A stretch of 64,000 bases of DNA from Mesostigma viride. Its lineage: Eukaryota > Streptophyta > Mesostigmatophyceae > Mesostigmatales > Mesostigmataceae. A model generated the notes under the pieces. The model did not search any database, had not been told where the DNA came from, and worked only from the letters and a program-made list of their open reading frames with translations. Every line of letters begins with the position of its first letter. Positions within the stretch are counted from its first letter, which is position 1. Shown one piece after another: positions 23,001 through 34,728 of this stretch. The position numbers and the translations under genes are program-made. The stretch is from positions 874,036 to 938,035 of the forward strand of contig RPFO01000022.1 in assembly GCA_009746045.1 (NCBI GenBank). The letters are read 5' to 3'.

Positions 23001-26000
23001 CACCATGGGAGCCTGAATCCTCATCATTGATTACATAAATGCCATCCATGTACGTAGACGGGCGATGATGACACCATGGGAGCCTGAATCCTCTTCATTA
23101 ATTACATAAATGCCAACCATGTACGTAGACAAGCCATGATGACACCATGGGAGCCTGAATCCTCATCATTTACTTTTCCTTGACATCCATGTACGTACAC
23201 GGGCCATGATGACACCATGGGAGCCTGAATCCTCATCATTAATTACATAAATGCCAACCATGTACGTAGACGGGCCATGATGACACCATGGGAGCCTGAA
23301 TCCTCATCAATAAAAAAATACATGCCATCCATGTACGTAGGCCAGCCATGATGACACCATGGGAGCCTAAATCCTCCTCATGAATTACATAAATGCCAAC
23401 CATGTACGTAGGCCAGCCATGGAGACACCATGGGAGCCTGAATCCTCATCATTTTTTTTTCTTTGACATCCATGTACGTAGGCCAGCCATGATGACACCA
23501 TGGGAGCCTGAATCCTCCTCATTAATTACATACATGCCATCCATGTACGTACACGGGCCATGATGACACCATGGGAGCCTGAATCCTCATCATTTACTAT
23601 TCCTTGACATCCAGGTACGTAGACGGGCCATGATGACACCATGGGAGCCTGAATCCTCATCATTAATTACATAAATGCCAACCATGTACGTAGACAAGCC
23701 ATGATGACACCATGGGAGCCTGAATCCTCATCATTGATTACATAAATGCCATCCATGTACGTAGACGGGCGATGATGACACCATGGGAGCCTGAATCCTC
23801 ATCATTAATTACATAAATGCCATCCATGTACGTAGACGGGCCATGATGACACCATGGGAGCCTGAATCCTCATCATTATATACAAAAATGCCATCCATGT
23901 ACGTACACGGGCAATGATGACACCATGGGAGCCTGAATCCTCATCATTAATTACATAAATGCCATTCATGTTCGTAGACGGGCCATGATGACACCATGGG
24001 AGCCTGAATCCTCATCATTAACTACATACATGCCATCCATGTACGTACACGGGCCATGATGACACCATGGGAGCCTGAATCCTCATCATTTACTATTCCT
24101 TGACATCCATGTACGTAGGCCAGCCATGGAGACACCATGGGAGCCTGAATCCTCCTCATTAATTACATAAATGCCAACCATGTACGTAGACAAGCCATGA
24201 TGACACCATGGGAGCCTGAATCCTCATCATTTACTATTCCTTGACATCCATGTACGTAGACGGGCCATGATGACACCATGGGAGCCTGAATCCTCATCAT
24301 TAATTACATAAATGCCATTCATGTACGTAGACGGGCCATGATGACACCATGGGAGCCTGAATCCTCATCATTAATTACATACATGCCATCCATGTACGTA
24401 GGCCATGCAGCCATGATGACACCATGGGAGCCTAAATCCTCCTCATTAATTACATAAATGCCAACCATGTACGTAGACGGGCCATGATGACACCATGGGA
24501 GCCTGAATCCTCATCATTTTTTTTATGAGACATCCATGTACGTAGGCCAGCCATGATGACACCATGGGAGCCTGAATCCTCGTCATTTTTTTTTCTTTGA
24601 CATCCATGTACGTAGACGGGCCATGATGACACCATGGGAGCCTTGAATCCTCATCATTAATTACATACATGCCATCCATGTACGTAGGCCAGCCATGATG
24701 ACACCATGGGAGCCTAAATCCTCCTCATTAATTACATAAATGCCAACCATGTACATAGGCCAGCCATGGAGAGTCACACCATGGGAGCCTGAATCCTCCT
24801 CATTAATTACATACATGCCAACCATGTACGTAGACAAGCCATGATGACACCATGGGAGCCTGAATCCTCATCATTTACTTTTCCTTGACATCCATGTACG
24901 TAGACGGGCCATGATGACACCATGGGAGCCTGAATCCTCATCATTAATAACATAAATGCCATCCATGTACGTAGGCCAGCCATGATGACACCATGGGAGC
25001 CTAAATCCTCCTCATTAATTACATAAATGCCAACCATGTACGTAGACAAGCCATGATGACACCATGGGAGCCTGAATCCTAATCATTAATTACATACATG
25101 CCATCCATGTACGTACACGGGCCATGATGACACCATGGGAGCCTGAATCCTCCTCATTTTTTTTTCTTTGACATCCATGTACGTAGACGGGCCATGATGA
25201 CACCATGGGAGCCTGAATCCTCATCATTAATTACATAAATGACATCCATGTACGTAGACAAGCCATGATGACACCAATGGAGCCTGAATCCTCATCATTA
25301 ATTACATAAATGCCATCCATGTACGTACACAGGCGATGATGACACCATGGGAGCCTAAATCCTCCTCATGAATTACATAAATGCCAACCATGTACATAGG
25401 CCAGCCATGGAGAGTCACACCATGGGAGCCTGAATCCTCCTCATTTTTTTTTCTTTGACATCCATGTACGTAGACGGGCCATGATGACACCATGGGAGCC
25501 TGAATCCTCATCATTAATTACATAAATGACATCCATGTACGTAGACAAGCCATGATGACACCAATGGAGCCTGAATCCTCATCATTAATTACATAAATGC
25601 CATCCATGTACGTACACAGGCGATGATGACACCATGGGAGCCTAAATCCTCCTCATGAATTACATAAATGCCAACCATGTACATAGGCCAGCCATGGAGA
25701 GTCACACCATGGGAGCCTGAATCCTCCTCATTAATTACATACATGCCAACCATGTACGTAGACAAGCCATGATGACACCATGGGAGCCTGAATCCTCATC
25801 ATTTACTTTTCCTTGACATCCATGTACGTAGACGGGCCATGATGACACCATGGGAGCCTGAATCCTCATCATTAATAACATAAATGCCATCCATGTACGT
25901 AGGCCAGCCATGATGACACCATGGGAGCCTGAATCCTCATCATTTACTATTCCTTGACATCCATGTACGTAGGCCAGCCATGGAGACACCATGGGAGCCT

Positions 26001-26337
26001 GAATCCTCCTCATTAATTACATAAATGCCAACCATGTACGTAGACAAGCCATGATGACACCATGGGAGCCTGAATCCTCATCATTTACTTTTCCTTGACA
26101 TCCATGTACGTAGACGGGCCATGATGACACCATGGGAGCCTGAATCCTCATCATTAATTACATAAATGCCAACCATGTACGTAGGTCTACGGGCCATGAT
26201 GACACCATGGGAGCCTGAATCCTCATCATTTATAACATAAATGCCAACAACACGTAGATGGGCCATGATGACACCATGGGAGCCTGAATCCTCACCATTT
26301 ATAACATAAATGCCAACCACACGTACATGGGGGTTGT
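20077..26337 (-). repeat. satellite array A, main part
   Basis: Continuation of the 70-71 bp array. Segments around 20400-22100 and 23385-25085 are repeated with a period of about 2985 bp, a higher-order repeat. The small open frames through it are translations of the unit. Confidence 0.95.
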
Positions 26338-26533
26338 TTGTTTGGGTTAGGAGAGATTTGGGAGGCTGCAGGTCTGTCCTAAATGAAAATTTGAAAAATG
26401 TGTTTTTTGGATGCTGTGGACTTCCCAAAATAGTTTTATAGAAGGTTTTGGCAAATTTTTGCATTGGTCGAGGAGTTTCAAGTCAATAATTGTGTTATAT
26501 AATGACAAGTTGCCTGATATATGCTGTAACCAA
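26338..26533. other. short unique segment
   Basis: T-rich DNA between satellite A and the GC-rich repeats. Nothing recognised. Confidence 0.6.
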
Positions 26534-27384
26534 AAGGTGCAGCCGCGCCGGTGGCCGCAGGCGCGGGCGTAGGCGAGTTGGCAGGTGCAGCCACGCCGGC
26601 TGCCGCGCGCGCAGGCGCAGGCGAGTCGGCAGGTGCAGCCGCGCCGGGGGCTGCAGGCGACTTGCTAGGTGCAGCCGCGCCGGTGGTCGTGAGTGCAGGC
26701 GCAGGCGAGTTGGCAGGTGCTGCCGCGCGCGCAGGCGCAAGCGAGTTGGCAGGTGCAGCCGCGCCGGCTGCCGCGCGCGCAGGCGCAGGCGAGTCGGCAG
26801 GTGCAGCCGCGCCGGGGGCCGCAGGCGACTTGCTAGGTGCAGCCGCGCCGGTGGTCGTGAGTGCAGGCGCAGGCGAGTTGGCAGGTGCAGCCGCGCGCGC
26901 AGGCGCAAGCGAGTTGGCAGGTGCTGCCGCGCGCGCAGGCGCAAGCGAGTTGGCAGGTGCTGCCGCGCCGGTGGCCGCAGGCGCGGGCGTAGGCGACTTG
27001 CTAGGTGCAGCCACGCCGGCTGCCGCGCGCGCAGGCGCAGGCGAGTCGGAAGGTGCAGCCGCGCCGGTGGCCGCGGGCGCAGGCGCAGACGAGTCGGCAG
27101 GTGCTGCCGCGCGCGCAGGCGCAAGCGAGTTGGCAGGTGCTGCCGCGCGCGCAGGCGCAAGCGAGTTGGCAGGTGCTGCAGTTACGTTAAATAGTGCCGG
27201 AACCTTTTGCCGCCTGAGGCAAATCGGTCCGTAACACTATTTTGCCCGGAATAACCACTTCCGAGCACCCAAGTTAATTCGGCCGAATGAACTTGGGTGC
27301 TCGGAAGTGGTTATTCCGGGCAAAATAGTGTTACGGACCGATTTGCCTCAGGCGGCAAAAGGTTCCGGCACTATTTAACGTAAC

Positions 27385-27518
27385 TAAAACCTGGCCTCGT
27401 GGAGGGGGGACGAAGAGCCCGAGACATCCGCCTAGGCCGCTGAGCACGCACCACTAAATGCGCCGGAGCTGCCTCAGTGAGGATTCGAACCCCTGACCTC
27501 CAAGTTGCACAGGTTTTA
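27385..27518 (-). repeat. tRNA-3'-half-like spacer, left copy
   Basis: On the minus strand it contains GGGGTTCGAATCC, a B-box/T-arm-like stretch followed by an acceptor-like CTGAGGCA. No 5' half is present. It is bounded by TAAAACCTG/CAGGTTTTA inverted ends. Confidence 0.5.
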
Positions 27519-27722
27519 GTTACGTTAAATAGTGCCGGAACCTTTTGCCGCCTGAGGCAAATCGGGCCGGAACACTATTTTGCCCGGAATAACCACTTCC
27601 GAGCACCCAAGTTAATTCGGCCGAATTAACTTGGGTGCTCGGAAGTGGTTATTCCGGGCAAAATAGTGTTCCGGCCCGATTTGCCTCAGGCGGCAAAAGG
27701 TTCCGGCACTATTTAACGTAAC

Positions 27723-27856
27723 TAAAACCTGTGCACCTTGGAGGTCAGGGGTTCGAATCCTCACTGAGGCAGCTCCGGCGCATTTAGTGGTGCGTGCTCA
27801 GCGGCCTAGGCGGATGTCTCGGGCTCTTCGTCCCCCCTCCACGAGGCCAGGTTTTA
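27723..27856 (+). repeat. tRNA-3'-half-like spacer, right copy
   Basis: Reverse complement of 27385-27518, with the same GGGGTTCGAATCC stretch on the plus strand. Confidence 0.5.
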
Positions 27857-28570
27857 GTTACGTTAAATAGTGCCGGAACCTTTTGCCGCCTGAGGCAAAT
27901 CGGTCCGTAACACTATTTTTGCCCGGAATAACCACTTCCGAGCACCCAAGTTAATTCGGCCGAATTAACTTGGGTGCTCGGAAGTGGTTATTCCGGGCAA
28001 AAATAGTGTTACGGACCGATTTGCCTCAGGCGGCAAAAGGTTCCGGCACTATTTAACGTAACTGCTGCCGCGCCGGTGGCCGCAGGCGCGGGCGTAGGCG
28101 AGTTGGCAGGTGCAGCCACGCCGGTGGCCGCGCGCACAGGCGCAGGTGAGTTGGCAGGTGCTGCCGCGCGCGCAGGCGCATGCAAGCGAGTTGGCAGGTG
28201 CAGCCGCGCCGGTGGCCTCAGGCGCGGGCGTACATAGGCGACTTGCTAGGTGCAGCCGCGCCGGTGGCCGCAGGCGCGGGCGTAGGCGAATTGGCAGGTG
28301 CAGCCACGCCGGTGGCCGCGCGCACAGGCGCAGGTGAGTTGGCAGGTGCTGCCGCGCGCGCAGGCGCATGCAAGCGAGTTGGCAGGTGCAGCCGCGCCGG
28401 GGGCCGCAGGCGACTTGCTAGGTGCAGCCGCGCCGGTGGTCGTGAGTGCAGGCGCAGGCGAGTTGGCAGGTGCAGCCACGCCAGCTGCCGCGCGCGCGGG
28501 CCTATGCGACTTGCTAGGTGCAGCCGCGCCGGTGGCCGCGCCCGCGGGCATACGCGAGTTGGCAGCAGTG

Positions 28571-28732
28571 CCGGCACCAGACTATGCGCCACGCGAGGCG
28601 CCGCGCATGTATGTGCCATACGAATCTGCGCCACGCGAGGCGAAGCCCATGTATGTGCCATGCGAATCTGCGCCGCGCATGTATGTGCCATGCGAATCTG
28701 CGCCACGCGAGGCGCTGCGCATGTATGTGCCG
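28571..28732 (+). repeat. short repeats of about 40-50 bp
   Basis: GCGCCACGCGAGGCG and CATGTATGTGCCAT blocks repeat four times just before satellite B. No gene. Confidence 0.7.
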
Positions 28733-30152
28733 TCTACGTACATGGATGGCATGTATGTAATTAATGATGAGGATTCAGGCTCCCATGGGGTCATCATGGC
28801 CCGTCTACGTACATGGATGGCATTTATGTAATTAATGATGAGGATTCAGGCTCCCATGGTGTCTCCATGGCCCGTCTACGTACATGAATGGCAAGTATGT
28901 AATTAATGATGAGGATTCAGGCTCCCATGGTGTCATCATGGCTGGCCTACGTACATGAATGGCATTTATGTAATTAATGATGAGGATTCAGGCTCCCATG
29001 GGGTCATCATGGCCCGTCTACATACATGGATGGCATTTTTGTATATAATGATGAGGATTCAGGCTCCCATGGTGTCATCATGGCTTGTCTACGTACATGG
29101 ATGGCATTTATGTAATTAATGATGAGGATTCAGGCTCCCATGGTGTCTCCATGGCCCGTCTACGTACATGAATGGCAAGTATGTAACTAATGAGGAGGAT
29201 TCAGGCTCCCATGGTGTCATCATGGCCCGTGTACGTACATGGATGGCATGTATGTAGTTAATGATGAGGATTCAGGCTCCCATGGTGTCATCATGGCCCG
29301 TCTACGTACATGGATGGCATTTATGTAATTAATGATGAGGATTCAGGCTCCCATGGTGTCATCATCGCCCGTCTACGTACATGGATGGCATGTATTTTTT
29401 TAATGATGAGGATTCAGGCTCCCATGGTGTCATCATGGCCCGTCTACGTACATGGTTGGCATTTATGTAATTAATGAGGAGGATTCAGGCTCCCATGGTG
29501 TCATCATGGCCCGTCTACGTACATGGATGTCAAGGAATAGTAAATGATGAGGATTCAGGCTCCCATGGTGTCATCATGGCTTGTCTACGTACATGGTTGG
29601 CATTTATGTAACCTGAATCCTCTCATTAAAAAAATGAAGAGGATTCAGGCTCCATTGGTGTCATCATGGCTGCCAGGCCTACGTACATGGATGTCCAGGA
29701 ATAGTAAATTATGAGGATTCAGGCTCCCATGGTGTCATCATGGCTTGTCTACGTACATGGTTGGCATTTATGTAATTAATGAGGAGGATTCAGGCTCCCA
29801 TGGTGTCATCATGGCCCGTCTACGTACATGGATGGCATTTATGTAATTAATGATGAGGATTCAGCCTCCCATGGTGTCATCATGGCTTGTCTACCTACAT
29901 GGTTGGCATTTATGTAACCTGAATCCTCTCACAAAAAAAATGAAGAGGATTCAGGCTCCATTGGTGTCATCATGGCTGGCCTACGTACATGGATGTCAAG
30001 GAATAGTCAATGATGAGGATTCAGGCTCCCATGGTGTCATCATGGCTTGTCTACGTACATGGTCGGCATTTATGTAATTAATGATGAGGATTCAGGCTCC
30101 CATGGTGTCTCCATGGCTGGCCTACGTACATGGATGGCATTTATGTAATTAA
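28733..30152 (+). repeat. satellite array B, first part
   Basis: Same 70-71 bp unit as array A but reverse complemented. It ends at ATTAA (30148-30152), the target duplication of the LTR element that follows. Confidence 0.95.
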
Positions 30153-30961
30153 TGTTATGGATATTATATCCACCTGGCCACAATGTATCCCAGCCTGGTT
30201 TATTTCTTGTTGGATTTATTCCATATGGACTGGGAATTTGATAGCTATGATGAGCTAGATGGAACAGGCTCAATGAGCTGATCAATATTCATGTGCCATA
30301 GTCCTATTCTTGGACATGGATGACTTGTAACCTGAGTCAGCCCAGTAGCATCACGTATTTGATTGACAAGTGGTGCTATGGCCTAGTGGACAAGTGTTTG
30401 GTCCATGAGCTGACAAGTGTTGGAAGCTCATGATGACACATGTCATGACTTACATGACGACAAGTGGGTAGACTCATTGCATGACACTTGTCACTCCAAG
30501 GAGAAGAGATGTGTCACTTTATTATTCATGTTATGTGGCACATTATTACCGTAGACACTTGGCATCTAGCTATTATGCCAGCTCATTGGATCATGTCTAG
30601 AATGTTCTAGGGATGTTCTAAGAATATGCCAGGAATATTCCTGGAATATACTGAGAATATGCTGGGAATATGCTAGGAATATGCTAGGATGTTTCTACAA
30701 GCTTCTGTGATGATGTCATTGCTGATGTCATCCTTCCTAGCCTAAAAGGTATAAAAGGAAACTGCCCCCTAAGGGCAGGTACCTCCATTCAACCTCCATT
30801 CAAGCTCTTCTCCAACTATTATATTCTAATAAAGCCATTTATTCTTCCACGTAAATTGTCTTCAACCTCTCTTTCTTTCAGCACCTGCAAGGTGTGTGGG
30901 TAGCAAGGCCAAGCACAAGGCATTGTGTAAAACCCATTAGTCTCCTCTCCCAATCCAAACA
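30153..30961 (+). repeat. 5' LTR (809 bp)
   Basis: Starts TGTTATGG and ends CAAACA. It contains a TATAAAAG box at 30750-30757 and an AATAAA signal at 30828-30833. A run of short GAATATGCYRGG-like repeats lies at about 30610-30690. Confidence 0.9.
30750..30757 (+). promoter_or_regulatory. TATA box in 5' LTR
   Basis: TATAAAAG, about 70 nt before an AATAAA in the LTR. Placement fits the U3/R boundary of an LTR promoter. Confidence 0.6.
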
Positions 30962-30973
30962 TGGTATCGGAGG
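30962..30973 (+). promoter_or_regulatory. primer-binding site, initiator tRNA-Met type
   Basis: TGGTATCGGAGG immediately follows the LTR. Plant copia elements typically have TGGTATCAGAGC here, complementary to the 3' end of initiator tRNA-Met; two positions differ. Confidence 0.75.
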
Positions 30974-31044
30974 TTTGTTACTGAGGAACAAGAAGACCAC
31001 TGTGAACCCAGAGACATCCAGTTCCATTGGCGACTGAAGACACC

Positions 31045-32709
31045 ATGGCTACCAAGGAAGCGTGCTACAAGCAATTCCGGGCAACAAGCAAGTCCATCAC
31101 AACGTTTGATGGGCGGTCTCTGAGGAAATGGGAAGAAATCAAGGCTGTGTTGAAGGCCTTAGCATCGGCCTATTGTGACCTGGTCAAGGTCCTAACTGGA
31201 GAGGAGGATTCGCTAAAGGAGGTCAAGACTGCGCTGCTGGAGGCGGAGGAGCTACTGCACGGAAGGCGTTCTGCTCAAGCAAAGAAGGAGGGCTCCCCTA
31301 ACGGCCAGGTTTTCCACACTACTACGAAGAAAAGTGGAGGAAAGAGGCGGTGCAATTACTGCAAGAAGGCCGGGCACGTGGACACCCAGTGCTGGGAGAA
31401 GCATCCGGAGCTGAAGCAAGAACGCAAGAACAAGGCAACGCGACGGAACCAAGCGAGAAAGGAGCACTCACCAGGTGCCAGCGAGGCGCGTATCACCGAG
31501 GAGGCTGCGGAGCGGTCCGGCTTCGTCTTCGCCACCATCGCCGAGTCGCCATCGCCGTCGGATGCTGCTGCACTCACGCAGTATGAAAAGAAAGCACCGA
31601 CCAGCTGGGTGCTGGATTCTGCAGCGAGCTGTCACATGACGCCATGCCCGTCGGATTTCGTGTGCCTGCACCCTCATGACAGGGAAATCGCCGGCTCAGG
31701 CGGCCAACTGAAGGCGACAGCCATCGGGACTGTCAAACTGAAGCTGCCGGGTCAGGACGCGGACGTGCACCTCCAAAACGCGCTGCTCGTTCCCAGGCTG
31801 AGCACCCGACTTCTATCAGTCGGCCAGCTCGTCAAGGATGGCCACAACGTCGACCTCGCCAAGCGGGTTGCTGTGCTGGACAGCAGGCACTGCAGCATCG
31901 GGACGAGGAACAACACCTACTTTTTGCCCGCGCACGGTGCGGACGCAGCGATGGACGCCATCCCAGAGCTGAAATCGTCGGCGACGAGCTTCAAGAACGA
32001 CGCTGCCTGTCAAGGGCAGAAAATGGCGAGCAGCGAGCGCAGCATCTCACGTGCCTCGGGACACGCGGCGGAGTGGCTGGCCGTGGGCCTAACGGTCATA
32101 CTGGCCATGCTTGCCCGTGTATGCGGGATCGGGGGCGGCCTACTGGGCATTACTCGCACACTGCGTGGCTTTATATACTCTGCGCCGGCCCAGTGGAAGT
32201 TCACGCCAATTCGAGAAGTTTCCAGCGCAATGGAGAAGTCCGTGTCAGACGCTGAAGTACTTCCAGAAGCTGCGGTCCAGACCGGCCCAGTGCAGGCGGA
32301 GCGCGTTGTCGCCGCCAGCATACCAGATGATACTGGTGCTAGTAACCAAAGTCCGGGGACCAGACCAAAGGCGCGGCGCTCGAACGCTGCCAGCCTAACT
32401 GAGGGGGAACAAATTCGTGACGCGAGGGCGAAATCGACCAAGCTGCCAAATTTTTCCAAGTCCTGGACTGCCAAGTCCGGTGCTGGCGCGAGACCTCGAG
32501 CGAGCCGACCACGTGGTGGACAGCGACCTGTCAGCCAAACTACTGTCAAACACCAACGGTCAGGTCGACTGCAAAATGCTGCCAAGGCATCACGTCGGTC
32601 AGTTGACGGTGTTCGGCCAGGCCATGGCATTTGCAATTGCGCTAGCTGCAACGACCCTTGGAAATTGTCGCCCAGGATGCACAGACCCCACTCCTCAAGG
32701 TTGCCCTAA
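31045..32709 (+). CDS. Gag-protease polyprotein with extra C-terminal domain (554 aa)
   Basis: Starts at ATG 31045 in a strong context (CACCATGG). Order: gag; CCHC zinc knuckle at residues 103-116 (C-x2-C-x4-H-x4-C); copia-type aspartic protease with WVLDSAASCHMT, catalytic Asp at residue 191 (DSA rather than the common DSG/DTG). Where integrase should follow there is instead about 330 residues without pol motifs. It includes one strongly hydrophobic segment (residues about 343-373) and then a basic, Arg/Ser-rich tail. Gag packages the RNA; the protease should mature it. The tail could be an acquired domain or decayed sequence. Confidence 0.85.
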   Translation: MATKEACYKQFRATSKSITTFDGRSLRKWEEIKAVLKALASAYCDLVKVLTGEEDSLKEVKTALLEAEELLHGRRSAQAKKEGSPNGQVFHTTTKKSGGKRRCNYCKKAGHVDTQCWEKHPELKQERKNKATRRNQARKEHSPGASEARITEEAAERSGFVFATIAESPSPSDAAALTQYEKKAPTSWVLDSAASCHMTPCPSDFVCLHPHDREIAGSGGQLKATAIGTVKLKLPGQDADVHLQNALLVPRLSTRLLSVGQLVKDGHNVDLAKRVAVLDSRHCSIGTRNNTYFLPAHGADAAMDAIPELKSSATSFKNDAACQGQKMASSERSISRASGHAAEWLAVGLTVILAMLARVCGIGGGLLGITRTLRGFIYSAPAQWKFTPIREVSSAMEKSVSDAEVLPEAAVQTGPVQAERVVAASIPDDTGASNQSPGTRPKARRSNAASLTEGEQIRDARAKSTKLPNFSKSWTAKSGAGARPRASRPRGGQRPVSQTTVKHQRSGRLQNAAKASRRSVDGVRPGHGICNCASCNDPWKLSPRMHRPHSSRLP

Positions 32710-33850
32710 TATTTGTCTGTGGGAAATTAACTTGTATGTCGACTTTTGTGTCGTGTTTGCTGGAAATTGTGAGGCGCCGTAAGCCTGCGTTTTCTGGTTC
32801 TTTCTTTGTGTTCTTCCAGCAATTATGTGTTTATTTTGCCATGCGTTCAGTGGCGATGGCCCACGCATTTTGGTATTGTTCCCACGAGACGTTTTCTACG
32901 TACCTGGAGTGTATATCCAGAGTTTTTGCACGCTATTTGTGGCACTAGTCTGCGGCGTAGTGAAGCGCCGTTGTATCGTCGTCTACGACTTGTTTTCGTA
33001 AGTTAAAGTGCCTGTGACGCGTGTGTTATTTTGTTTTGTGCTGAGAGCATTGCTTGTATGCAAATGCTTACGTCCTTTGTGTCAAATTTGGCTGTGCATT
33101 TCGGCATAGCCTGTAATGTCGGACGTTATGTTTACTCTCGGGCATTGATTTGTGAATCGTGACGAAGTAATCGTTACCTGTGTTCGCCTTTGTGGCGGTA
33201 ATGTTTTGAACGTCCTGTTTTCTTTGCTATGAAGCGCGTTTATCTGTTATGGCCACTGTGTATTGTGTTGAAGGTTGTATTGCACCTTGTTTGTGTGGCA
33301 TTTGTTGCCAATATGTTTGTTTGCTCACCCCGTTTATTTGGCGTAAAACGTGATGTTGGTGTCATTTATTTCGTGAGATGGCATATTTATGTTGCTCCGT
33401 GTGTGTACAGCACGTGTTGTTGCCGTTACCCTACCTCTATACCGTTCGGGTTAGCTCATAGGGACTTTCTTTGTTGGCATGTGTTGCCGTATTATATGTG
33501 TGGGACTGTGTGCCCCTATTGTGTCCATGGGCATCCGCTTTGAGTGAGGGGGGAATGTAGCATCTAGAGCACTTTTTCCAACTAAGGGTTGGGTATCAGC
33601 CATCCAGGATGGGCAGCTAGTGCGTTGCTGCTATGGTAGGACACTCATTCGCGTTGCCGGGGGGGGACGGATCAGTGGCGGTAGTGCGGCTCACGACCGC
33701 ATGTTGGAGCTTCAAGCGTTTCACGAGGACGGCATCTTCATTTTCAGTTGCACCATGGTAGCAACTGGACGGCATGCTACGAGCATGTGGTTAAGGGGGG
33801 TGTTGAGATTCCACCTACCCAGTCATCTTTTGCATTGTGCCCATGTGGCT
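32710..33850 (+). other. non-coding internal region of the LTR element
   Basis: 1.1 kb, T/G-rich, with only short frames. It includes a second polypurine tract (TTAAGGGGGGTGTT at 33792-33805) 57 bp upstream of the used one, and another purine run near 33548. Confidence 0.6.
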
Positions 33851-33858
33851 AAGGGGGG
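33851..33858 (+). promoter_or_regulatory. polypurine tract
   Basis: AAGGGGGG directly before the 3' LTR start TGTTATGG. It primes plus-strand DNA synthesis in such elements. Confidence 0.8.
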
Positions 33859-34667
33859 TGTTATGGATATTATATCCACCTGGCCACAATGTATCCCAGC
33901 CTGGTTTATTTCTTGTTGGATTTATTCCATATGGACTGGGAATTTGATAGCTATGATGAGCTAGATGGAACAGGCTCAATGAGCTGATCAATATTCATGT
34001 GCCATAGTCCTATTCTTGGACATGGATGACTTGTAACCTGAGTCAGCCCAGTAGCATCACGTATTTGATTGACAAGTGGTGCTATGGCCTAGTGGACAAG
34101 TGTTTGGTCCATGAGCTGACAAGTGTTGGAAGCTCATGATGACACATGTCATGACTTACATGACGACAAGTGGGTAGACTCATTGCATGACACTTGTCAC
34201 TCCAAGGAGAAGAGATGTGTCACTTTATTATTCATGTTATGTGGCACATTATTACCGTAGACACTTGGCATCTAGCTATTATGCCAGCTCATTGGATCAT
34301 GTCTAGAATGTTCTAGGGATGTTCTAAGAATATGCCAGGAATATTCCTGGAATATACTGAGAATATGCTGGGAATATGCTAGGAATATGCTAGGATGTTT
34401 CTACAAGCTTCTGTGATGATGTCATTGCTGATGTCATCCTTCCTAGCCTAAAAGGTATAAAAGGAAACTGCCCCCTAAGGGCAGGTACCTCCATTCAACC
34501 TCCATTCAAGCTCTTCTCCAACTATTATATTCTAATAAAGCCATTTATTCTTCCACGTAAATTGTCTTCAACCTCTCTTTCTTTCAGCACCTGCAAGGTG
34601 TGTGGGTAGCAAGGCCAAGCACAAGGCATTGTGTAAAACCCATTAGTCTCCTCTCCCAATCCAAACA
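33859..34667 (+). repeat. 3' LTR (809 bp)
   Basis: Same length and, where compared, same sequence as 30153-30961. The target duplication ATTAA follows at 34668-34672. Confidence 0.9.
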
Positions 34668-34728
34668 ATTAATGAGGAGGATTTAGGCTCCCATGGTGTC
34701 ATCATCGCCCGTCTACGTACATGGATGG
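34668..34728 (+). repeat. satellite unit between two LTR elements
   Basis: A single unit of array B separates the two insertions. It holds the ATTAA duplication of the left element and, at 34724-34728, GATGG, the duplication of the right one. Confidence 0.9.

Larger units (their letters stand above)
27179..28064. mobile_element. 886 bp palindrome of palindromes inserted in the GC-rich repeat
   Basis: Three hairpin modules (27181-27384, 27519-27722, 27857-28062), each an inverted repeat of about 204-206 bp, alternate with two mutually inverted 134-bp segments (27385-27518, 27723-27856). The whole is symmetric about 27621. Outer ends read CAGTTACG and CGTAACTG, flanked by CTG on both sides (27176-27178, 28065-28067), consistent with a 3-bp target duplication. 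No coding capacity. Confidence 0.8.
26534..28570 (+). repeat. GC-rich minisatellite, interrupted at 27179-28064
   Basis: Units share GCAGGTGCAGCCGCGCC and GCGAGTTGGC and come in lengths of about 36, 39 and 48 bp. Because these are multiples of three, frames stay open on both strands (Ala/Gly/Leu-rich on plus, Ala-Pro/Ser-rich on minus). No signal peptide or known domain supports a protein, so it is called as a repeat. Confidence 0.8.
30153..34667 (+). mobile_element. copia-type LTR element with gag-protease only
   Basis: Two 809-bp LTRs (30153-30961, 33859-34667) flank one ORF. A 5-bp target duplication ATTAA is present at 30148-30152 and 34668-34672. The primer-binding site directly follows the left LTR, and AAGGGGGG precedes the right LTR. 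The ORF has gag, a zinc knuckle and an aspartic protease, but no integrase, RT or RNase H, so the element depends on others. The LTRs look near-identical, so insertion into satellite B was recent. Confidence 0.9.

Noticed and set aside
26478-27234. Ala/Pro/Ser-rich protein on the minus strand resembling a cell-wall protein
   Set aside because: Equally open on the plus strand, no signal peptide, and the frame is explained by unit lengths divisible by three; kept only as a low-interest finding.
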